From contig JACMML010000365.1 of the NCBI GenBank assembly GCA_014379105.1, positions 1 to 32,735 on the forward strand: 32,735 nucleotides of DNA. Direction: 5' to 3'. Below, piece after piece: positions 25,980-32,735 of this stretch. This DNA comes from Phycisphaerae bacterium. Lineage in GTDB: Bacteria > Planctomycetota > Phycisphaerae > Tepidisphaerales > Tepidisphaeraceae. Numbering within the stretch: the stretch's first letter is position 1; every line of letters starts with the position of its first letter. The position numbers were made by a program, and so were the translations under genes. The notes under the pieces were generated by a model that saw nothing but the letters and a program-made list of their open reading frames with translations, had not been told where the DNA came from and searched no databases.

Positions 25980-27908
25980 ATGATTTTGGATTCCATCGAC
26001 GAAATTCTCCATAACCGCTTTTACCTAAATGACTTCCGCCCGATGCAGCGGGAGGTGATCGATGACGTTTTGGCCGGGCGGGACGTGCTTTGCGTGATGC
26101 CGACCGGGGCCGGTAAGTCGTTGTGCTACCAGTTGCCCGCGATTGCTAAAGGCGGGTTGACGCTGGTGGTTTCCCCGCTGATTTCGCTGATGGAGGACCA
26201 GGTCCGCCAGCTGCGTGACCGCAAGATCCCCGCCGCGTTCGTCAACAGCTCGCAGACCGCCGCCGAGCAGCGCGAGGTGCTCCGCATTGTCGAAGGCGGC
26301 TACGACGGCCTACTCTACGTCGCACCGGAGCGCTTCTTCGCGGCCAGTTTCATCGACACCATCCGCACGCTGCGCCCCAATCTGCTGGCGATCGACGAAG
26401 CGCACTGCATCAGCCAGTGGGGTCATGATTTCCGCAAAGAATATGCCCGACTCGGCGAGGCCCGCGAGCGCCTCGGTCGGCCGACCTGCATCGCGCTGAC
26501 AGCGACCGCGACGGATGACGTTCGCGAGGACATCATCCATCGGCTGAGCCTCAACGAGCCGAGCATCGTCGTCACCGGATTTGATCGCCCAAACCTCAGC
26601 TACGAAGCGCGGTGTCTCGACCGCGGCGCGGAGAAGGACGAGATCGCCCATCGCCTTCTCGCGGCTGAGCCGGGCAGCGCGATCGTCTATTGCTCGACTC
26701 GCAAATCTGTCGACGCCTTGGTCGTCGATATCCAGAAAAAACTTCCAGGCCGGCTCGTGACCGGCTACCACGCGGGGATGGAACAGGCGTCGCGCACGCA
26801 GTCGCAGGAGCGATTCATGACCACGCCCGGCGCGATCGCGGTTGCGACCAACGCGTTTGGCATGGGCATCAACAAGCCCGATATCCGCCTGGTCGTCCAT
26901 TACGACATCCCCGGAACGCTCGAAGCCTACTACCAGGAAGCCGGCCGCGCGGGGCGCGACGGGCTGCCGTCGCGGTGCGTGCTGCTCTACCACTTTGCCG
27001 ACCGGATGACGCAGGAATTTTTTATTGATCGTCTCGGCTCCGGCGATGCGGCGGTCGAGCCGGATCGTTTGGCGGAGATGAAATCCCACGCCACCGCCAA
27101 GCTCGATCTTGTCGTCCGCTACGCGCGGATCGCGCGGTGCCGCCGCCAGCAAATCCTCGATTACTTCGGCGATGAAACCGGCGCCACCAACTGCACCTGC
27201 GACGTCTGCCGCGGCGACCTGCAACAAGGGGACGTGAGCGACGAAGTGACGCTCATCATCCGCAAAATCCTCAGCGCCGTCGCCCGCCTCAATGGCCGAT
27301 TCGGCATGGGGATGCTCACCGATGTCTTGTGCGGCAACGTCACCGAGCGAATCCAGCAATGGCAGCTCGATCAACTCACGGTCTTCGGCCTGCTTAAGGA
27401 TCATCCCGCGAAAAACGTCACCCGCATGCTGCACCGCACGGTGGAATCCGGACTAGCCCGCCAACGCGATCCCGACGCCACGCGCCGGCCGATCGTTGAG
27501 ATCACACCGCAAGGCGTGCAGGTGATGAAAGCCCTCCTGCCCCCGCCGGGCATGCTGGCAAACCTGCTGCCGCGGCGTGCGGCCAGCGGTTCATCGTCGG
27601 GTGGTTCATCGTCAGGTGTCTCAACCTCACGCGCCTCATCGAGCCGCGCTCGTCAGACCGTGATGAAGACCGACGAGGCGTGGCAACCGGATGCCGAGAC
27701 GCAATCGCGATTCGACAGGCTCCGCGCCGCCCGATCCGAGTTGGCCCGCGAGCACACGCTGCCGGCGTATGTCATTTGTCACGATCGCACGCTGATCCTG
27801 ATCGCCCAGCAAAGCCCGACGACGCCGGAAGAGCTGGAGACGATCAAGGGGATGGGCCCGCACAAAGTCCGCATGTACGGCGAAAAGCTACTCGCCGCGT
27901 TGACATAA
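25980..27908 (+). CDS. recQ: ATP-dependent DNA helicase RecQ
   Basis: MPTGAGKSLCYQLPA, IDEAHCISQWGHDFRKEY, TALTATATDDVREDI, zinc-binding CRRQQILDYFGDETGATNCTCDVC, C-terminal HRDC-like region. Confidence 0.95.
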   Translation: MILDSIDEILHNRFYLNDFRPMQREVIDDVLAGRDVLCVMPTGAGKSLCYQLPAIAKGGLTLVVSPLISLMEDQVRQLRDRKIPAAFVNSSQTAAEQREVLRIVEGGYDGLLYVAPERFFAASFIDTIRTLRPNLLAIDEAHCISQWGHDFRKEYARLGEARERLGRPTCIALTATATDDVREDIIHRLSLNEPSIVVTGFDRPNLSYEARCLDRGAEKDEIAHRLLAAEPGSAIVYCSTRKSVDALVVDIQKKLPGRLVTGYHAGMEQASRTQSQERFMTTPGAIAVATNAFGMGINKPDIRLVVHYDIPGTLEAYYQEAGRAGRDGLPSRCVLLYHFADRMTQEFFIDRLGSGDAAVEPDRLAEMKSHATAKLDLVVRYARIARCRRQQILDYFGDETGATNCTCDVCRGDLQQGDVSDEVTLIIRKILSAVARLNGRFGMGMLTDVLCGNVTERIQQWQLDQLTVFGLLKDHPAKNVTRMLHRTVESGLARQRDPDATRRPIVEITPQGVQVMKALLPPPGMLANLLPRRAASGSSSGGSSSGVSTSRASSSRARQTVMKTDEAWQPDAETQSRFDRLRAARSELAREHTLPAYVICHDRTLILIAQQSPTTPEELETIKGMGPHKVRMYGEKLLAALT

Positions 27909-27973
27909 AATACGCGAGCACAAGACGCAGTCTTGGAAGTAATTCGCGTCGCGCCCTTCCGTAGACACAGCTC

Positions 27974-28079
27974 GCGCTGCGCGGGCGCTCACCTGTTTCG
28001 GCAGCGCTGCTTTCAATTATTACGGAATAATCAGCGATCTTTTTCTTGATTGTTGACTGCGCGCTGCGCCGGCGCTCAC
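27974..28079. repeat. Pair of 19-bp direct repeats in the recQ-ECF intergenic region
   Basis: GCGCTGCGCGGGCGCTCAC (27974-27992) and GCGCTGCGCCGGCGCTCAC (28061-28079), 18/19, spaced 87 bp. Confidence 0.7.
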
Positions 28080-28142
28080 GGCACAATGGCGCGGCGCTTT
28101 TGTCGGAAGTCCGTCGCGGCGGACAATACAGCATGAGGACTA

Positions 28143-29744
28143 TTGATGGATGGCCGGGAACTGTTGCAGCGGTATGTCGACGGGCGATCGCCGGACGTGT
28201 TTGGTGATCTGGTTGCGCAGTACATCGACATCGTCTACGCCAGCGCGCGGCGGCAGGTGAAGGACCGGCAATTGGCGGAGGACGTTACGCAGGGGGTGTT
28301 CGTCCTGCTGTCGCAGAAGGCAAGTCACATTCCTACCGATCGGCCGCTGTCGGCGTGGCTGCTTAAGACCACCGGTTTCATCGCCGCCAACGCGCGGCGT
28401 GAGCGGACGCGGCGGATACATCGTGAACACAAGGCGGCCATGATGAACCCCGCACCGGATAACAATCCCATCGATGATGCCGATGAATGGAGCGATGAAT
28501 GGAACCGGACCGCGCCACTGCTGGATGAGGGAATCGCTGAGTTGAAATCGGGATACCGCGATGCGCTGCTGCTGCGATTCTTCGAGAACCGCACCGTCCG
28601 GCAGATCGGCGAGACAATGGGCATCTCCGAAGACGCGGCCGAGAAGCGCGTGTCGCGCGGGGTTGAACAGCTGCGCGATTTTTTTCGCAGGCGCGGTGTC
28701 GTCATCGGCGCGGCGGGTTTGGCGACATTACTGACAACGCATTCCAGCGAGGCCGCCCCGCCGGCGCTGGCGGCGAGCGCTGCTTCGGCGTGGCAATCTG
28801 AATCGGCAACGAACCTGGCACTTACCAAGGGAGGAACTGTCATCATGGGAACAATGCCTGCAAAAATCATCATCGGCGCCGCAGTGATCGCGGCATGTGC
28901 GTTCGCGGGCGTGGTGGTGCTCCAGAACACACCTTCAACCGCGTCAACGACCGCCGTCACGACTTCCGCGACACAACCGGCCACCACGCAGACTATTTCG
29001 AAGCTCACCTTCTCCGATGGAACCACCGCGGAATTCATCGGCATCACCGAGGCGGACGCCGGCCCCAGCGAATGGTGGATGCCCGACGGCAGTGTTCTGC
29101 CCGATGTTCAGCAACCTGCTTCCAAAATCATGCTCGGAGGCGGTTTGCGTGAACGGCATGTACGATTTCTGATCCAATACCGCGGCGTGGGCGCGCGTGA
29201 CTTCATGCCCCGCGTTTCTGTCCGCCGAATTGATCCCAACAAGCGTGGGTCACATGGCAATGTCATCGCCGCCGATGGCAACGGCGTCGCGACGTATGAT
29301 GCCATCTTCGGTTTCGATGCCGGAGAAAACACGTGCGACCTGCTCATCGGGCTCGGCGTGGAAAAGTGGACCGATATACTCGATCAGCCGATTGACGGGC
29401 CGAGGAAAAAGGACGGACGGTTCCAGTTGGGCAAAGTAACGAATGACGGACAGAAATGCCGCGTTCAGTTATTGGGATTGTCGGGTAAGGAACAGGAAAA
29501 CATGGCCGCGACCGTCGTCGCGATCACCAGGGATGGTCGAGAGATCGGACTGACTGGTATCACAAATTATTCGCAAAACGACGGAGTCATTTACACATTC
29601 AACGAACCTGCGGAAAATCTGGCGCGCGTCATCTACCGTACGCGGCCAATCGAAGTGATGCGTATTAAAAACGTGTCACTTGTCGGCGGCATTCATTCGA
29701 AGATCACGGTGCACGCAGAGCCCGCGACGGCGGTCTTTCCGTGA
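28143..29744 (+). CDS. ECF-type RNA polymerase sigma factor with C-terminal membrane and extracytoplasmic domain
   Basis: Sigma2 (DLVAQYIDIVYASARRQVKDRQLAEDVTQGVFVLL) and sigma4 (YRDALLLRFFENRTVRQIGETMGISEDAAEKRVSRGVEQLRDFF), then hydrophobic IIIGAAVIAACAFAGVVVL and about 270 further residues. Confidence 0.88.
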   Translation: MMDGRELLQRYVDGRSPDVFGDLVAQYIDIVYASARRQVKDRQLAEDVTQGVFVLLSQKASHIPTDRPLSAWLLKTTGFIAANARRERTRRIHREHKAAMMNPAPDNNPIDDADEWSDEWNRTAPLLDEGIAELKSGYRDALLLRFFENRTVRQIGETMGISEDAAEKRVSRGVEQLRDFFRRRGVVIGAAGLATLLTTHSSEAAPPALAASAASAWQSESATNLALTKGGTVIMGTMPAKIIIGAAVIAACAFAGVVVLQNTPSTASTTAVTTSATQPATTQTISKLTFSDGTTAEFIGITEADAGPSEWWMPDGSVLPDVQQPASKIMLGGGLRERHVRFLIQYRGVGARDFMPRVSVRRIDPNKRGSHGNVIAADGNGVATYDAIFGFDAGENTCDLLIGLGVEKWTDILDQPIDGPRKKDGRFQLGKVTNDGQKCRVQLLGLSGKEQENMAATVVAITRDGREIGLTGITNYSQNDGVIYTFNEPAENLARVIYRTRPIEVMRIKNVSLVGGIHSKITVHAEPATAVFP

Positions 29745-29753
29745 TTTGGGGAC

Positions 29754-30398
29754 CTACTTCTGTTTCTCTTCGGCCTCATCCAGGTCGGAGTCGTTGAGAT
29801 CGGAGTCGTTTAGATCCGGCTCGCTTGAACCAGGCTCCTTCAAATCCGGTTCGTTCAAATCGATGAGGTCGTCATCGCCGATTTCTTCGAGTGCGTCGGC
29901 GTCGTCGATGAGTTCTAGATCGTCGTCCGCCGGATGACCCAGCAGCGACGGCGGAACAGGGGGCGGCGGGAGCATGCCCGAGCCGGAGAGGCCGGGGCTG
30001 GTGAATCCGGCGAGTTCGGGATCGGCGATTCCGACCTGCCCGTGGCGCGTTTCGGATGAGCCGCCGCGCGATGCCTGCTGTTCGAGTTCGTCGTCGGACG
30101 GCGAGCCGTCGATCTGCACCATGAACTGCACCGGGCCGATCTGAACAAAATCGCCGGGCGCGAGCTCCGTCTCCTGCGTGATGCGCTGGCCGTTGCGGAA
30201 GGTGCCGTTGGAACTGCCGAGATCTTCGAGCAGGAGGTCTCCGGCGTCTTTAATGAATCGGCAGTGTTTGCGGGATATATCGGTCAGGGGGATTCGGAAA
30301 TCGGCATCCTCGCGCCGGCCGACGACGGTTATGTCCCGCGTCAGCGTAAAGCTGCGGCGTTCGCCGTTTTCCCTGAACATAACCAGAACGACATTCAT
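29754..30398 (-). CDS. FHA domain protein with acidic pentapeptide-repeat tail
   Basis: TVVGRREDADFRIPLTDISRKHCRFIKDAGDLLLEDLGSSNGTFRNGQRI is the FHA signature. Confidence 0.92.
   Translation of the reverse strand: MNVVLVMFRENGERRSFTLTRDITVVGRREDADFRIPLTDISRKHCRFIKDAGDLLLEDLGSSNGTFRNGQRITQETELAPGDFVQIGPVQFMVQIDGSPSDDELEQQASRGGSSETRHGQVGIADPELAGFTSPGLSGSGMLPPPPVPPSLLGHPADDDLELIDDADALEEIGDDDLIDLNEPDLKEPGSSEPDLNDSDLNDSDLDEAEEKQK
29772..29861. repeat. Six degenerate 15-bp tandem repeats coding for acidic pentapeptides
   Basis: DLNEP-DLKEP-GSSEP-DLNDS-DLNDS-DLDEA on the minus strand, 6 x 15 bp. Confidence 0.85.
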
Positions 30399-30706
30399 CG
30401 GTTAGTTAATCCTCACGCGCCGCCGGTCGATGCATGCGATACGGGCCTGCAATGTCCGAGGTCGCTTAGCGTCTATGAATGTAACGCCCATCGAGACGCG
30501 AGGCAATAAATCGCCATTGCCGGCCCAGCCGTCCGCGGCGGCTGATTATGGGATGAACCGCCCGGAAACATCGACGCGATTGTTGGATTCGGTCAATGGT
30601 AGAATCGGTGGACCCGTGAATGAGCGTCCGAAATCAGGCGAGCTGTATCGAATGGATGGCCGCCGGCTTACCGACGGCCACCGCTGAGATCACTGGAGAA
30701 GATGTT

Positions 30707-32735
30707 GTGCTGAAGTCTACGCCGAACAAGAGAACCATGAAGTCTGGTCAGACGTCCGACAACAATCTCGAAGGTCTGGAGCACCGCCAGTTGATGGCGG
30801 CCGGCACGGTCGTCTCGCTGCCGTTTCGTCTCGACTTCAACGCAACCATCGCCGACTCGATCGTCGATAAAGACGGCGAAGGCACCGGCCTGACGCGCGT
30901 GCAGGCGAATAAGCTCGGCACGGAGTATCAGCCGGCGCTGATTGATCTGAACACCACCACCGGCCGACTCAACATCACCAGCACCGGCACCTCCAGCGCC
31001 GGCAGCAGCGGCGGAACCGACAACACGCAGGCCAACGCGCTGGAGACCCAGTTCGACGGCACCAGCAGCGGCCTCACAATCACCGCGCGCCTGATCGGCC
31101 CGCTGAGCAATCTCGCCAGCTCGTACCAGTCAGCCGGCATCTATCTCGGTATCGACCAGGACAACCTGATCAAGTTCACCGCCATCAACATGGGCAGCGG
31201 GACTGGATCTCAATATCTTCAGTTCAAAGACGAATTCGACACCGGCAGCGGCCCGGTCAGCAGCCGGTCCGACACGCTCAATCGCGTCAGCATCGGCAGC
31301 TTCGCCAGCATCACCACGCTGGACCTCCGCATCATCGGCGACGCGCTCAACGGCACCGTCAACGCTTACTACTCTGTCAACGGCGGCGCGTTCGCGCAGT
31401 TTGGCTTTAACTACACAGTCCCGACCAGCAAGCAGGCGCAGTTCTTCAGCACCACGGCGCGCACGGGGCTGATGGTTTCGCAGAAGAACAACGCCGCGCC
31501 GATCACCGCGATCTTCGACAGCTTCGAGATCACGGCCGGGCAAAGCCTGGGCAACCGCCCTTCGGTCACCGCCACCCGGCCGGCCAATGGTGAGACGAAC
31601 GTCAATCGCGATATCTTCATCGCAGCCGACGTCAATCTGCCCAACTCCGGCGGCGGCGTCGATACCGCGACGATCAACACCAGCAACGTCAAGCTCATCC
31701 GCGCCAGCGACGGCGCGCTGATCGGCGGCGTCATCAACACCACCGGCGGCGGCGACGCGATCGTCTTCACGCCCTCCTCGCCGCTGGCGGCGTACACGAG
31801 CTACACGTTCCAGATCACGCACGGCGTGAAGGACACCACGGGCTCGCCGTTCATGCCCTACTCGGCGACATTCACGACCGGCAACACCGGCGGAACCGTC
31901 GATACGTCGATCAGCTTCACCAAGACCGCGCAGACCCTCACGCAAGGCTCGCGCTACACCTCGCTGGCCTTCGGTCCGGATCACAAGCTCTACGCGACCA
32001 CGATTGATGGAAAGATCATGCGCTGGAACGTGGCGGCCGACGGGTCGCTCAGCGCGGCGCAGCAGATCCTGACGATCCAAAACATGAACGGCGGACACCG
32101 ATCGACGATCAGCATCGTCTTCGATCCCGCGAGCACCGCGAACAACCTCATCGCGTACGTCAGCCACAGCGATTTCGCCGGGCTGGAGTTGAAAGAATAC
32201 GAATCGGAAAACCTCGGCCAGGCGAGCAACTGGACCGGCAAGGTGACCAAACTCACCGGCGCAAATCTCCAGACCGGGCAGGATATCGTCACCGGCCTGC
32301 CGCGGTCGGTGCGCGATCATCAGAACTACCAGATGGCGTTCGGCCCGGACGGCAAGCTGTATATCAGCCAGTCGTCGATGAGCGCGATGGGCAGTCCGGA
32401 CAATGCCTGGGGCAACAAAGCCGAAGTGCTGATGAGCGCGTCGATTCTACAGATCGATACCGCCGCGATCGGCGCATCGACAATCAACGTCCGCACCGAA
32501 GGTGTCGCCAATCCGTACAACCCGTTCGCGGTCGGCGCGCCGGTCGCGTTGTATGCAACGGGATTGCGCAGTGCGTATGACATCCTGTTCCACCGCAACG
32601 GCAAAATGTATTCCGCCACCAACGGCTCGGCCGCCGGCGGTAACACGCCCGGTGGCGGCGGCGCGGCGGCGCTGACTAACGTCGCGACGCAGGACGATTT
32701 CCTCTTCAAGATCAACCAGGGCGCTTACTACGGCC
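30707..32735 (+). CDS. Large secreted/surface protein with N-terminal LEPR-XLL-like motif and SbsA-like Ig domain (truncated by window edge)
   Basis: GTG at 30707 with GGAGAA SD at 30695-30700; open to the window end. MLKSTPNKRTMKSGQTSDNNLEGLEHRQLMAAGT...; Ig-like RPSVTATRPANGETNVNRDIFIAADVNLP...VFTPSSPLAAYTSYTFQITHGVKDTTG; then beta-propeller-like FGPDHKLYATTIDGKIMRW. The ORF track omits it and lists only antisense ORFs here. Confidence 0.87.
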   Translation, partial: MLKSTPNKRTMKSGQTSDNNLEGLEHRQLMAAGTVVSLPFRLDFNATIADSIVDKDGEGTGLTRVQANKLGTEYQPALIDLNTTTGRLNITSTGTSSAGSSGGTDNTQANALETQFDGTSSGLTITARLIGPLSNLASSYQSAGIYLGIDQDNLIKFTAINMGSGTGSQYLQFKDEFDTGSGPVSSRSDTLNRVSIGSFASITTLDLRIIGDALNGTVNAYYSVNGGAFAQFGFNYTVPTSKQAQFFSTTARTGLMVSQKNNAAPITAIFDSFEITAGQSLGNRPSVTATRPANGETNVNRDIFIAADVNLPNSGGGVDTATINTSNVKLIRASDGALIGGVINTTGGGDAIVFTPSSPLAAYTSYTFQITHGVKDTTGSPFMPYSATFTTGNTGGTVDTSISFTKTAQTLTQGSRYTSLAFGPDHKLYATTIDGKIMRWNVAADGSLSAAQQILTIQNMNGGHRSTISIVFDPASTANNLIAYVSHSDFAGLELKEYESENLGQASNWTGKVTKLTGANLQTGQDIVTGLPRSVRDHQNYQMAFGPDGKLYISQSSMSAMGSPDNAWGNKAEVLMSASILQIDTAAIGASTINVRTEGVANPYNPFAVGAPVALYATGLRSAYDILFHRNGKMYSATNGSAAGGNTPGGGGAAALTNVATQDDFLFKINQGAYYG

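Noticed and set aside
26310-27434. 374-aa minus-strand ORF opposite recQ
   Set aside because: Antisense to a convincing RecQ; the composition is typical of spurious open frames in GC-rich DNA.
31130-32320. 396-aa minus-strand ORF
   Set aside because: Antisense to the large edge-truncated + strand protein, which has SD, Ig-like and LEPR-like motifs; the minus translation is Arg/Asp/Gly/Val-biased with no family.
1-32735. CRISPR array, tRNA or rRNA genes
   Set aside because: No regularly spaced identical repeats with unique spacers and no cloverleaf or rRNA-like sequence found by eye; a tRNAscan/Infernal run would be needed for certainty.

Overview
This is a GC-rich bacterial chromosomal window. 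The planctomycete-like traits are a PEP-CTERM exoprotein, an N-terminal LEPR-XLL-like motif, an ECF sigma factor fused to a membrane/extracytoplasmic domain, and FHA and bactofilin-like proteins. It is gene-dense and mostly housekeeping: flagellin (truncated at the left edge), UvrC, a TonB-dependent receptor, a BLUF photoreceptor, a SucB-type E2, a yeast-type cytosine deaminase-like protein, RsmG, a dual-specificity phosphatase, DXS, a PL4 rhamnogalacturonan lyase, TerC, trigger factor, HisS, an M24 peptidase, a Vps4/katanin-like AAA+ ATPase, RecQ, an ECF sigma factor, an FHA protein and a large secreted Ig-like protein (truncated at the right edge). Three type II toxin-antitoxin modules are interspersed. 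The best candidates for a second look are: (i) a translationally coupled operon of M24 peptidase, two-TM protein and AAA+ ATPase with an MIT-like N-terminus and a meiotic-clade-like C-terminus; (ii) a ~92 bp palindromic element carried in frame inside rsmG; (iii) nested palindromic repeat elements on both sides of hisS; (iv) a UvrC without its C-terminal HhH region; (v) a recurrent -10-like hexamer exactly 11 nt upstream of ATG, suggesting near-leaderless transcripts. All calls come from reading the sequence and from remembered family motifs; no database search was run.
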